From Heterobasidion occidentale (taxonomy: Eukaryota; Basidiomycota; Agaricomycetes; Russulales; Bondarzewiaceae), in NCBI GenBank assembly GCA_039111635.1, contig JBCAQO010000007.1:1488001-1552000 (forward strand): DNA of 64,000 nucleotides, read 5' to 3'. Below are positions 22,865 through 35,073 of this stretch, one piece after another. Below the pieces are notes generated by a model that was given only the letters and a program-made list of their open reading frames with translations, searched no databases and was not told the DNA's origin. Positions within the stretch are counted from its first letter, which is position 1, and each line of letters starts with the position of its first letter. Position numbers and translations under genes: made by a program.

Positions 22865-24292
22865 ATGTCCCAATACGCTCACCTCTCCACCCTCGATCCT
22901 GAGTATGCTGCTGTCAGAGCGAGCATGCCAGTTACCAGCGCTATGCAGACGCAAACTGATATCCCTACAATACGTGCCACGGGTGTAAAGATGCGAGCAG
23001 CACGCCCGGCGCCCAGTCTTCCTGCAGGTATGGACATGTATGAAAGACGAGGGCACAAGACAATGATGAGAGTTCCATCCAGATCATGACTATCGCATCG
23101 AGAACCGTCAGATAAGCGTTGAGGGAGGTGATATTACAGTAAGGTGCTATGTGCCGACGCTAGTCGCGAACGAGATATTTCCGCTGTTAGTTTGGTATCA
23201 TGGCGGAGGTGCGTCCACCTCACTATTGTGGACGGATGGCCTTGTATTGAATGATAATGATCAAGGATGGGTGGTCGGAGACCTTGACATGGACGACAGC
23301 AACCTGCGGATTGTATGCGTTGAGAGGCGCATCTCGATTGTGAGCGTCGACTACAGGTGGGTAACAATCTTCAAGTGCAGAGTTTGGAAGAGCTAAGCTT
23401 TACCCTGTGCATATATAGATTGGCTCCAGAATTTCCGTTCCCGGCAGGTGTCAACGACAGCTACACTGCCCTCAAATGGGTCTGTACCTATGTTTATCGA
23501 CAGCGCAGTACTCAACTCAATCGAATCTTCAGGCAGCCGAAAACGCCGAGACACTTTTGGCTTCCCCCTCAAAAGGTTTCCTGGTCGGAGGGGCTTCAGC
23601 CGGTGGGAACCTTGCAGCAGCTATGACACTTCGAGCGCGAGACGATGCATTCTTCACTACCCGGCCGCTTACGGGCCAACTACTGCAGTATCCAGTTGTG
23701 TGCCACCCCGATGCGTATCCTGAGAGGTATATACCAGCTGGTTGTCTGTCCTTGTGCGCTGCCGAAGCTGACTTTCACAACGAAAGATATAAAAGTGAAC
23801 TCCTATCTATAGAACAGAACAAAGACGCGCCGGTCATCGGTAGAAGGGAGGTATACTGGTGTATCAGTGCGTACCAGATGTTCTTGTCTGGCTATCTAAC
23901 ATGTAATATTGTTCTATGAACTCGCATAGGTCTGCTGAAACCGCCAGCAACTGATCCTGATTTTTCACCCCTTCTGGCGACATCGCATGCCGGATTGCCT
24001 CCAGCGTGCGTGCAGGTGTGCGGGCTGGATCCCCTGCGCGACGAAGGGATACTCTACGAGAAATTCCTTAAGGAGCAAGGCGTCAAGACTAAGTTGCACA
24101 TGTACGTCATTTTGTTTTGTTTTTACCTCCCTTCGAGAAAACAACTGATGGGCAATGATGTGCAGATATCCGGGCGTACCGCACGGAGTGAATGCGATCT
24201 TCTCTGAGCTCAAGGCATCGAAGCAATTTGAGAATGACTTTAGGGAAGCAATCGGGTGGATGATCGGCCTCTCCGCTCATCAGGTCGAATAG
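22865..24292 (+). CDS. Alpha/beta hydrolase (HSL-type), tandem copy 1
   Basis: Probable carboxylesterase/lipase-like enzyme of the alpha/beta-hydrolase fold-3 group. Exons in order: MSQYAHLSTLDPEYAAVR; DHDYRIENRQISVEGGDI to VWYHGGG, the oxyanion-hole motif; DDSNLRIVCVERRISIVS; LAPEFPFPAGVNDSYTAL; a nucleophile elbow GGASAGGNLAAA (G-x-S-A-G-G); QLLQYPVVCHPDAYPER; KDAPVIGRREVYWC; CGLDPLRDEG with the catalytic Asp; and YPGVPHGVNAIF with the catalytic His, ending TAG at 24290-24292. About eight introns of 50-65 nt fit with GT-AG ends; the intron after TALKW has an unusual GTCTGT donor that is kept in copy 3. No signal peptide, so probably intracellular. Substrate unknown; fungal members of this group act on short-chain esters or in secondary metabolism. 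The frame is intact by my reading. Confidence 0.82.
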
Positions 24293-24965
24293 TATGCAAG
24301 CTAAAGGATAGATGTACGTACGAATTCAATGAGAGTAGTGATTCTGCGAGATAGGGAGAACTTAGTCGTACTGCTGAGTAGATGAGGAACGGCTGAAGGG
24401 GAGCGGTTGACCGGTAAGGAGATAGTCTACTAGACGGACTTCAGGATGAGCAGACTGTGCACTTGTAAACTTGTAGACGTCTACCAACACATATAGACTT
24501 TGGGACGCCGGGGGTCCCGGCTTCTCCGGAAGGCCATACAGTACCAAACAAATGTCCGGACATTGAGTCATTGCCGCTCCGGCGCTGTTCGAAGTCCAAG
24601 AGCATGAATGCCGGTAAGGCATTCAGTGATATCACAGCAGGTCGTAAGTATGAGGTGGCGGTAGTGTTGACCAGCAGCGCTTCAAAATCATCTGACCTGA
24701 CCTTGCGTTTCGCTGTCATGATGGCCGACATCGTGTGTTCCTTGTATAGACCGCAAGCCCCCGCTTCCGTCTTGACAGAGGATAGCCAAATACCATCTAT
24801 CTCACTGGGCTTCCTGGAAGCCGGACCGTGATATAAGTTCTCGTGAGTCCGTGCATGAAGCTAAAGCACTCATGCGGCTGGGTGATTTGTGAGCGTTTTC
24901 ACGGTGTATGACGCTGTGTGACTCATGACTGGTAGAATCGGATCCGTTCGCTATTCATAGATCCC

Positions 24966-24971
24966 TATAAA
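24966..24971 (+). promoter_or_regulatory. TATA element of hydrolase copy 2
   Basis: TATAAA, first T 41 bases before the ATG at 25007, as in copies 1 and 3. Confidence 0.55.
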
Positions 24972-25006
24972 TGCGTATACATAACTGAAGAGATTCCATA
25001 CCGAAG

Positions 25007-26396
25007 ATGTCTCAATACGCCCACCTCTCCACCCCGATCTTGAGTATGCTGCTCTCAGAGCGAGCATGCCAGTCACCAGCGCTTTGCAGAGCCTATGCAA
25101 CCAGATCTCCCTACAATGCGTGCTGCGGGAGTAAAGATGCGAGCAGCACGCCCGACACCTAGTCTTCCTGCAGGTATGGACATAGTTGAAAGAAGGGGGC
25201 ACAAGACAATGATACGAGTTCTACTCAGATCATGACTATCGCGTCGAGGACCGTCAGATAAGCGTCGAGGGGGGCAAAATCACAGTAAGGTGCTATGTGC
25301 CGACGCGAGTGCGAACGAGTTATTTCCGCTATTGGTCTGGTATCATGGCGGAGGTGCGTTCAACTCACATCTGTAGACAGACTTTCATGTCTTGAATCCG
25401 TCTTATCAAGGTTGGGCGGTTGGGGATCTTGACCTTGACGACAGCAACCTGCGGATTGTGTGCGTTGAGAGGCGTATTTCGATTGAGAGCGTTGACCACA
25501 GGTAGGTGACAATCTTCAAGTGCAGGCGCAGCAAGAGCTAAGCTCCACCATATACATATATAGACTCGCTCCAGAATATCCCTTTCCGACAGGCGTCAAT
25601 GACAGCTACACTGCCCTCAAACCCTCAGGCAGCTGAAAACGTCAAAACCCTCTTGGCCTCTCCTTCAAAATTTTTCCTGGTAGGAGGGCCTTCAGCCGGC
25701 GGAAACCTTGCAGCGGTCATGGCACTTCGGGCGCGAGACGATGCATTTTTCATTACCCGGCCACTTACAGGCCAACTACTGCAATATCCAAATGTGTGCC
25801 ATCCCGATGCGTATCCTGAGAGGTAGATACTAGCTAGCGGTCTATTCATGTGCGCCGCCGAAACTAACTCGACAATGGAAGATACAAAGATGAACTGCTC
25901 TCTTTGGAACAGAACAAAGACGCACCGGTCTTCGGCAAAAAGGAGATATGCTGGTTTCTCAGTGCGTATCAGGTGTTCTTGTCTGCCTATCTAACAATCA
26001 ATATTTTTTTTCGAACTTGCATAGGTCTTCTGGGACCGTCAGCAACCAATCCTGATTTTTCGCCTCTCCTGGCGACATCACATGCCGGATTGCCTCCAGC
26101 GTGCGTGCAGGTGTGCGGGCTGGATGCCCTGCGCGACGAAGGGATACTCTATGAGAAACTCCTCAAGGAGCAAGGTGTCAAGACCAAGTTGCACATGTGC
26201 GTCATCTTAGCTTCAGCTCTCTTCAGAAAACAGCTGATAGGCAATGATGTGCAGATATCCGGGCGTACCGCACGGAGTTAATGCGGTCTTCTCTGAGTTC
26301 AAGGCATCAAAGCAATTTGAGAGTGACTTCAGAGAAGCGACCGGATGGATGATCGGCCTCTCCGCTCATAGGTCGAATGATATGCAAGCTACATAA
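25007..26396 (+). pseudogene. Alpha/beta hydrolase, tandem copy 2 (broken)
   Basis: Aligned with copies 1 and 3, this copy has several lesions. It has one C fewer in the run after CTCTCCA near 25034, shifting the frame within the first exon. A base is missing near 25306 (GACGCGAGTGCGAACG). About 60 bases are deleted at 25622, removing the TGG codon and donor of the intron after the TALK segment, so reading runs into TGA. A shift near the end changes the C-terminus (SAHRSNDMQAT). The catalytic parts are still recognisable: WYHGGG near 25339, GGPSAGGNLAAV near 25686 and CGLDALRDEG near 26119. The deletion cannot be a base-calling slip, so this copy is very likely a pseudogene although its promoter TATA is kept. 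Confidence 0.8.
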
Positions 26397-26912
26397 AGGA
26401 TGGACGTACGTACAAGGTCAATGAGAGAGTGGTAATTCTGCGAGACAGGGAGAACTCAGTCGGACCGTCGAGTCGATGATATTGAGTCATTGCCGCCCCG
26501 GTGCTGTTTGAATCCCTAACTTAGGAGCATGAATACTGGTAAGGCACACAGTAAGTATGAGGTGGCGGTCGTGCAGGCTAGCGCACAGCGCTCCATTTTA
26601 AGTTCATCTGACAACACCTGACCTTGCACAGGTTTGGGTCGAAGCGACGCGGTATGCTGTCATGTTGGCCGATGTCGCGTGTTCCCTGCGTTCTTGATGT
26701 GTAGAGACCACAAGCCTCAGCCCACTTTTCATCTTTACAGAAGATAGTCAATTACCACAAGAATACCTTCTCTTTTATTGATTTGATGTGATGTGTCCTC
26801 GTGGTTCAGCGCAGGAGGTTGAAGCGCTCATGCAATTGATGAGCTTTACGGTGTGTGACCTTGCATGACTCACGACCTGTAAAATCGGATGTCTTCGGTG
26901 TTCATCACTTCA

Positions 26913-26918
26913 TATAAA
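26913..26918 (+). promoter_or_regulatory. TATA element of hydrolase copy 3
   Basis: TATAAA, first T 41 bases before the ATG at 26954, as in copies 1 and 2. Confidence 0.55.
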
Positions 26919-26953
26919 TGAGTATACGTGATTCAAGAAATCCCATACGAAAG

Positions 26954-28365
26954 ATGTCCCAATACTCCCACCTCTCCACCCCCGATCCTGAGTATGCTGC
27001 TCTCAAAGCGAGTTTGCAAATGCAACCAGATCTCCCTACAATGCGTGCTGCGGGAGTACAGATGCGAGCAGCACGCCCGGCGCCCAGTCTTCCTGCAGGT
27101 ATGGACATGTTTCAAAGTTGGGGGAGCAAGACTATAACAGGAGTTCTACCCAGATCACGATTATCGCGTCGAGGACCGTCAGGTAAGCGTCGAGGGGGGC
27201 GAAATCCTAGTAAGGTGCTATGTGCCTACGCCAGTTGCGAGCGAGTTATTTCCGCTATTAGTCTGGTATCATGGCGGAGGTGCGTCCAACTCACTATTGT
27301 AGACGGATTTCCTTGTCCTGAATCCGAATGATCAAGGATGGGTGGCCGGAGACCTTGACATGGACGACAGCAACCTGCGGATTGTATGCGTTGAGAGGCG
27401 TATCTCGATTGTGAGCGTCGACTACAGGTGGGTAACAATCTTCAAGTGCAGACTCTGCAAGAGCTAAGCTCTACTCTCCACATGTACAGACTTGCTCCAG
27501 AGAATCTGTTCCCCACAGGCGTTAATGACAGCTACACTGCCCTCAAATGGGTCTGTACCTATGAGTCCATCACTTATCGACAGCGCAGTACTCACCCCGC
27601 TCCCTCAATCGAATGTTCAGGCAGCCGAAAACGCCGAGACGCTTTTGGCTTCTCCCTTGAAAGGTTTCTTGGTAGGAGGGTCTTCAGCCGGCGGGAACCT
27701 TGCAGCAGCTATGACACTTCGAGCGCGAGACGATGCATTCTTCACTACCCGGCCGCTTACGGGCCAACTACTGCAGTACCCACTTGTGTGCCATCCCGAT
27801 GCGTATCCTGAGAGGTAGATACTGGCTAGTGGTCTGTTCCTGTGCACCGCCAGAACTGACCTGACAACGAAAGATACAAAGATGAACTCCTCTCTATGGA
27901 ACAAAACAAAGACGCACCGGTTATCGGTAAAAAGATGATATACTGGTGTATCGGTGCGTACCAGATATTCTTGTCTGCCTATCTAACAATCAATATTGTT
28001 CTACGAAATTGCATAGATCTGCTGAAACCGCAAGCAACTGATCCTGATTTTTCACCCCTCCTGGCGACATCGCATGCCGGATTGCCTCCAGCGTGCGTGC
28101 AGGTGTGCGGGCTGGATGCCCTGCGCGACGAAGGGCTACTCTATGAGAAACTCCTCAAGGAGCAAGGTGTCAAGACCAAGTTGCACATGTGCGTCATTTC
28201 GGTTTCACCTCTCTTCGAGAAAACAACTGATGGGCAATGATGTGCAGATATCCGGGCGTACCGCACGGAGTGGACTCACTCTTCTCTGAGCTCAAGGCGT
28301 CGAAAAAAATTGAGAATGACTTCAAAGAAGCGATCGGGTGGATGGTCGGCCTCTCCGCTCATTAG
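26954..28365 (+). CDS. Alpha/beta hydrolase (HSL-type), tandem copy 3
   Basis: Same exon chain as copy 1: MSQYSHLSTPDPEYAALK, EDRQVSVEGGEI, LFPLLVWYHGGG (oxyanion hole), DDSNLRIVCVERRISIVS, LAPENLFPTGVNDSYTAL, GGSSAGGNLAAAMTLRAR (nucleophile Ser), QLLQYPLVCHPDAYPER, KDAPVIGKKMIYWC, CGLDALRDEGLLYEKLLK (Asp) and YPGVPHGVDSLF (His), ending in TAG at 28363-28365. All catalytic elements are present and I see no frame break. Differences from copy 1 are scattered, with a shorter N-terminal segment (LQMQPDLPT replaces a longer stretch). Likely a functional esterase-type enzyme; whether it differs in substrate from copy 1 cannot be told. Confidence 0.82.
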
Positions 28366-28603
28366 ATTAGATGAAATGGGAGCTCAAGGATGATTTACGT
28401 ACCAGTTGCGCTATTTTTTGTTCGAGTATTCTTTGACAGAACTTTCCGCGAAAGATCTCCATGTTTCATACCTGTGGCAGCATGGCACCCTGTCAGGAAC
28501 CTAGGATTCGGGCGGCGATGCATGGCGACCAAAACAAAGGAATAAGATAACCTAGCAAGGAATACAAGCAAGACATTGAGCCGCTACAGCTATACCGACG
28601 ATA

Positions 28604-29860
<1,257 letters not shown>

Positions 29861-31798
29861 GCTAATCTTGGATTTTGAGACGTTTTCGCAAGATAGACGG
29901 TCTGTAATACCGGACTGGGTAGCTTGTCCCAGTGTACTTGTGCTTTCGTTTTCGTGGGGAAGGGGGGTGGCCAAAGCTAGCAAGCGTAAAATGACGAGTG
30001 GCAAACCTCGGCAAACGCCGTAAGTCGTAATCGTCAGCAGACCGACCCTTCAAGCGAGTCTGACGGACTTACCACTCGACTTGCACTCCTCAATATTGCC
30101 GGCTTGGTTCTGTGTCAGCTTTACTATCTCACAACAACCTTCATGTTTCGTCATTCAATGGCTTCAAGAACTACTGTGATGAGCTGCGCTCAACCTGACG
30201 CATGGATCATCTCCTCTTCTGTCGCTTCATCTCGCCTCAATATTGTACGCAGAGTTCTTGATCATGTGTTCGACACAGATATGTTCTGTAACGCAGTTGC
30301 GCGCTGGAGGCTCTCGCATTCTACATCCCGGATTTATCTGTGAGCCTCCCCATTACCTGTCCGTGTCCCCTCAGATAATTGGCTTCGAAGAGTTGAATTA
30401 CCCTGCTTACCTGCTTGGTTCTTCCTAGGATCTTCTTAGCAGTAGCAGCCTGTCCTTGGAAAGTTGTAGTGAGTTCCTCTGCGATTCAGATGAGTCTTCG
30501 TAAACCCTCTGGCAGAGATTTCAGAAGCGCACCGTGGGCACATGGCTGTGTCGCTGTTTTCGAATCATGCTCAAATGGTACCTGTCTCCGCTGGCTCAGT
30601 GCTGCGCTGCGCTTGTCGTAATCAGGCATAAGCTGAGATAGGGACTGAGTGATATCAGGCTGGTCTGCCCTTTTGCCTTTGATACATTGGACACCCTCTG
30701 TCGCTTCTGGCTTATTGCTGGGCATTTGATTGAGATCACGCCAGTCCAAGTGAGAGTCGAGTGACATAGTCCGTGGCTGAAGCTTTGTGGTCAGGATCAC
30801 TAGACATCAAGGAGCCGATAATCTGCATGATTTTGAGCTGATTGTTGAAGTTCACAGTGAGTGGTCTCAATCTCGTGCGAATACATGTACGGATCATGAT
30901 ATCATTGTTAGGGTCATTCGTCATAGGAAGGCGGTCGGTGGAAATTGCAGACAGTCAGCTGGTATGGTACAGAATTATCATGTCTCAATGACACTGTCAC
31001 ACTGATCTGCATTGTGCATAGCCGAGGGACAAACATAGGTTCACGCCACATAGATTCAGACCGAATGAGCTAAGTCTGAACTTGAAACTGGTCTGAACGA
31101 CATGGGTCCACACCCCGGTCTGCAGCGTGTTTGGCGAGCAATTCAAGCGCAATAAGCACACATTTCTTCACCATATTTCATCGCATTACCACCATGACTT
31201 CGCCACTAGAATTGTCCCGACCTGTGTAGGTATTGCCGATTGGCGAATTGATGGAGGTCCATAACGAATGAACTCGATTGTGCGGATGATGGAGAAGGCA
31301 GATGTGAGTAAGATCATCAGTAATAAAAACTTGACAATTCACGTTCCAAGCCTTAGATCTTCAAGTGATGAAGCAGATGAGCATTTAGCGATGCGCTATG
31401 ACAGTAGGTTTACGAACATGGCATTGAACAAAGAGAGACAAGCGTTTGATACAGCGGATGGCAATAGGTGACTACATCTAGTCGATATGACCTGCGACAT
31501 CGGATGAAGAAGCGATACAAGGCCATATACGTTGATCTGTTTGTCTTATCGTCTCTCTCCTCCACCCGCCATCTCTACTCCGGTATCGACTCCATTGCCT
31601 TGTATTGGTGAAACAATGCAGTTTGTTTCGCGAACTTCGTGTTGAAGTCATCATGCCTATCTCTGATTTGGGTATACCGTTCACAATAAAGTGCTGCTCA
31701 CGATGCCTATAAATACTTCACGCTTTGCCAGATTAATCTGCGCCGTTTCTGCAGACGTGATATACACGTGGACTAGTCGAGAAACGCGTTGGATCAGG
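29861..31798. other. Region without a resolved gene
   Basis: Upstream of DIM1 and downstream of family member C. Minus-strand pieces around 30486-30925 (for example DLNQMPSNKPEATEGVQC, then a GTACCA donor-like end) could be exons, but I could not build a chain. No C2H2 fingers are found here, although member C would be expected to have them. Confidence 0.3.
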
Positions 31799-32466
31799 TT
31801 ACAGGTGCGACGCCCAGGTTGTAGGGGACGACGTCTGCGGGGGTACAGGCCCTTGACTAAACATTTGTCCGGTGGTGGAAGCTAGGCTGTCGAGATGGTT
31901 TCCTGGCCGATGCTGTAAATTCTCGTTGTAGCCTTCGCTTTTGCAGGCTCCTACGAGCCCGGTTGGCTCTGCTTGCGGTTGCATAGGTAGAGAGGCCCTC
32001 TCTGCTGTTCGCATATTACCCGCCCTTCTGCTTTTTGAAGAATACCACTCCGCACTGGCATCCTCCATTTTCTGCTTCTTGCCCACATTTGAAGAAATTG
32101 AGGCTGACTTGACAGGGACTGGTGATACGTATTTGGCGGTGGCAGGGATTGGTAAAGTGTGCGTCACAACCTCTTCATTTGCTGATAATGAAAGCGGCTC
32201 ATTGGCAAAGTTATGACAGGAGACTTACTAGATGGAGCCGGAGGCGGAGCGGCTTCTTGGGAGGTGATTTTCGCGCCAGATGGTAATGCCTTAATGGAAG
32301 GCGAGGCGCCAGATCGGGAGATAGAAGTACTTGGAAGCCCGGAGTCATAGGTGCGGTACAGGCAATTTTCGCCAGAGTCTTCGGGTGGCATGAGGTTGAG
32401 TAAATGGGTGCATATTAGAGAGATGAGCGCCCAGACGTTGGCGATCGGCTGGTCAGAAGGAGGCAT
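31799..32466 (-). CDS. EGN/QGP family member C (no fingers found)
   Basis: ATG at 32466 starts MPPSDQPIANVWALIS, resembling member D's MSSSDRPFADWYEIIV. Exon 1 ends in an Ala/Pro/Ser-rich stretch with a GTAAGT donor near 32224. Exon 2 from about 32166 matches D block by block: LPIPATA, GKKQKMEDASAEWYSSKS (D: GTKRKADEGSDDWNRSKS), MRTAERASLPMQPQAEP and GQMFSQGPVPPQ (D: RLWGQGPFPTQ). The frame ends at 31799 right after the QGP block with no finger, and none is visible downstream. Either the C-terminal half was lost, or a GTAACC donor just before the stop leads to an exon I cannot find. Conserved basic KKQK/SKSRR clusters suggest a nuclear protein; the function is unknown. Confidence 0.5.
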
Positions 32467-33412
32467 GTTCTACGTTGTAGGAGAGTGTCGAGAGTGTGGA
32501 CCGCTATAGTCCAATGAACGAGAAGCGGGCTGTGAGGCTCGCTCAATTCCACCAGTCCTTATATGACCTCTCTTTAGGACGGGCCAAGAGGCGGGAACTT
32601 CCCGAACCACGGAGATCACAGCACGAGTCCAAGAGCAAGGTTCTCGCTCGCTTTTGCACATTCGGCCACAGCAGTCCCACCGGGGATCTTCTAGCCACCT
32701 GCCCTAAGGCCTCTGTCTATCTGATGGTCAGCCACAACTTCTCAATATTATCTTGACTGTTGAAACACTCCTAATTCAAGAACTTCTTTTGTTTTGAGAC
32801 ATGATTCAGATAGGCCCGTTACAGACTCGAGCTCTGGCCCTGAATGAGGGAAACCTTTTATTCTGCGCACTGGACAGTAAATGCAATAAGCCATGTGGGA
32901 CTCATTTTCTATGTGCTGATTTACATCGGTGTGGTGGTCAAGTGGTCTTTACCTGATTTCCTCGTGGTTTGACCTATTTAGTTGTCACTGCTCCCTGTCT
33001 CGTGCGATACACCTAGTGGCTCGTGGCACGCTCTGTTCCATCAGTAGCGCCACATTGACATTAGGCGAGACTCAAACCGCTTCTCTTGAGTACAGTACCA
33101 CAGACCAGCGAGCCTATCATATCGGTTCGCTGCGAACGACACGTCCTCGATCGAGCTTCTGGCCTGCTCGTATTTCTCAGCCGACCTTACAAGGAGTCTG
33201 TCAGCTTGTGGCGCCCGGGCGAAGGCGACTCCGCCTTTCCGTGGACTTGGTTTTTGAAAATTTCCCGCTTATATCGGGAGGGCACTCTATTCAAAAGCAT
33301 GCAATCGGCACATTTCATCAGTGTGTAACATTCTCAACACCAGGATTGGCAGATCGGCAACAGTGGAATGTCAATGTCTGTGCACGGGCAATAACAACAA
33401 GTGAGCTCGACA
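32467..33412. other. Intergenic region
   Basis: Between two minus-strand genes. A 213-codon plus-strand frame (32929-33570) overlaps the 3' end of the histone chaperone gene antisense and shows no motif, so it is not called. Confidence 0.35.
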
Positions 33413-35073
33413 TCACTCATCTAACTCGTCTTCCTCTTCTTCGTCGACGTCTACCTCGACTGTACGCTTCGGTCGTCCGCCGCCGCCACCAATCAAATCG
33501 TTCACGACCATGCCTACGGCCGCATCCATGGCAGCGCGAGACATTCGCGGCATCGCACCAGGGCGCATGAGTGGATGATGCTTTGGGTCCATCTCTTCCT
33601 CGTCGTCCGACCCGGCATCGTCGTCGGCAGAGCGCGCAGATCCACTCTCACTCCCTTCTCCTTCATCCTCATCTCCTCCCTCGTCCCCACTACCCTGGTT
33701 ATCATCTGAGCCCTCGTCCCCACTCTCGCTCGACGGTGACCCGCCGTCGCTGCTCGAAACCTCAAAATCGGAGTCTTCATCGTCCGAGTCTCGAAGCACA
33801 TCATCACCTTCCTCTTCATCTGCCTTTTTCCCCTGTGCATTACTGGAACTGGGAGCTCCATTCGTACCGCCCTTATCCTTTCCACCCTGTGCGCGTCCAC
33901 CAAAGAGATGACGGTGCTTCCGCACCCACTCCCGTATGTTGTCCTGCTCGCGCCCATCGACCATGCTAAATTCTGTCTCGTCACCCTCTTCTTCCTCCTG
34001 CTCCGAGTCCACGCTCGTATCCTTCCCTTCTTTCGCAGCTTTTCGGGTAACGAAAACAGAGCATGTCCGGCCTGTGGCGCTCAGCAGCCGTACTGCTTCT
34101 CCTCCCTGCGCTTCTCCTCCTTTCAGGTCGTCGAGGGTCCAAAACTCACAGGGCTTGCTTTCTCCTAGCAGGCCTTGTTTCAAAAACCATAGCGTGCCTT
34201 CCTTCGCGCCTCGGTACGCTGCAATCCCTTGCTCTTTTGAGTTGGAGCGGAATGCGTCAAGGTTCGGCTCAAAAACTGGGCACGATGTGGGGAGACGGCT
34301 CAGTAAAGCGTCGATGGCTCCGCGAGTCAATGACTTCGGCGGATAAGGGTCTTTGCATATCTCAGCGTCGTTGGCAGGACCTTCGTATCTAGTGACCGTC
34401 ATGGCCGAAGTGCATGTCGCGTCGAGACCAAAAATTAACTGGAAGTGGTCGGGAGAGGTATTAGACTTCGAACGGGCAGGGCGTGGAGGATTATCATGAG
34501 ACATAAGGATGACCGTCCAGTGAGGCTTGAATTTACCACGCGTGGGGAGAACGAAAGCGCGAGCAAGGGAAGCCACAGGGAAAGATGCCTCAACCGCTCC
34601 TGTGATGGGTGTGTAAGGCGAAGCGTGCGCACACCCAAGGTGATGTCAACTTTCTTCCGTACAGGTGATGTCACAGAAATCGCGTGCAGGGTGCACAGCG
34701 GACAATCATCCATCGAACTGAGACCGGGAGCTGCATCTGGGCGCAACACGTCTGGTAATCTGGGCTTCTTAGACGCTGGAGGGGGAGACGGAGTGCGTTT
34801 TCTTTTCGTCGATGTAGCCTGCGACGATACAGGTGATCGATCAATGATGGTTTGGAGAGCAGAGTGGAAGGATGATTGGTTCTGAGACCAAGTGGCACGC
34901 GTTTGTGAGTTGGCTGTTGATGGACATGGACTGTTTGTCACGAGGCGGAGGATGCTGTCAACGAGGAAAGATGTTGAATTAGGTTTTATAAGGTTGTGGG
35001 TCGCGGATTTGTATTCCTCTGGGATACAGTCAACTAGGGCCTGGAGGTATGGAGTGGCGCAGGAGGTGGACAT
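33413..35073 (-). CDS. RTT106: Rtt106-like histone chaperone
   Basis: Histone H3-H4 chaperone type with tandem PH-like (Rttp106) folds acting in replication-coupled nucleosome assembly. MSTSCATPYLQALVDCIPEE (ATG at 35073) begins a helical N-terminal region, followed by a KRKRTPSPPPASKKPR nuclear-type signal, the first PH-like part with VRKKVDITLGVRTLRL, ARAFVLPTRGKFKPHW and FQLIFGLDA, a second with EGTLWFLKQGLL and EFSMVDGREQDNIREWVR, and then a very acidic Asp/Glu/Ser tail of about 150 residues, ending EEEEDELDE (TGA at 33413). About 550 residues. At 34603/34604 one base is missing between LRLTHPS and TGAVEASFPV: the two halves are in different phases. A 35-nt GT-AG interval there could be read as an intron, but it would delete conserved sequence, so a one-base loss is more likely. 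Upstream 1.3 kb is shared as divergent promoter space with the Rds1-like gene. Confidence 0.75.

Larger units (their letters stand above)
22381..28365 (+). repeat. Three tandem copies of a ~2 kb hydrolase unit
   Basis: Three head-to-tail units, each made of about 0.4-0.5 kb of related upstream sequence (strings such as GAGCATGAATGCCGGTAAGG near 22408, 24601 and a diverged form near 26528) plus one alpha/beta hydrolase gene. Start codons are at 22865, 25007 and 26954. Copies 1 and 3 are more alike and open; copy 2 is damaged. Homology includes promoter, exons and introns, so whole units were duplicated. Confidence 0.85.

Noticed and set aside
24441..24731. 96-codon minus-strand frame upstream of hydrolase copy 2
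   Set aside because: The matching sequence upstream of copies 1 and 3 does not keep the frame, so it is promoter-side sequence.
33571..34346. Plus-strand frames rich in His, Pro and Ser
   Set aside because: Antisense shadows of the acidic tail of the RTT106-like gene.
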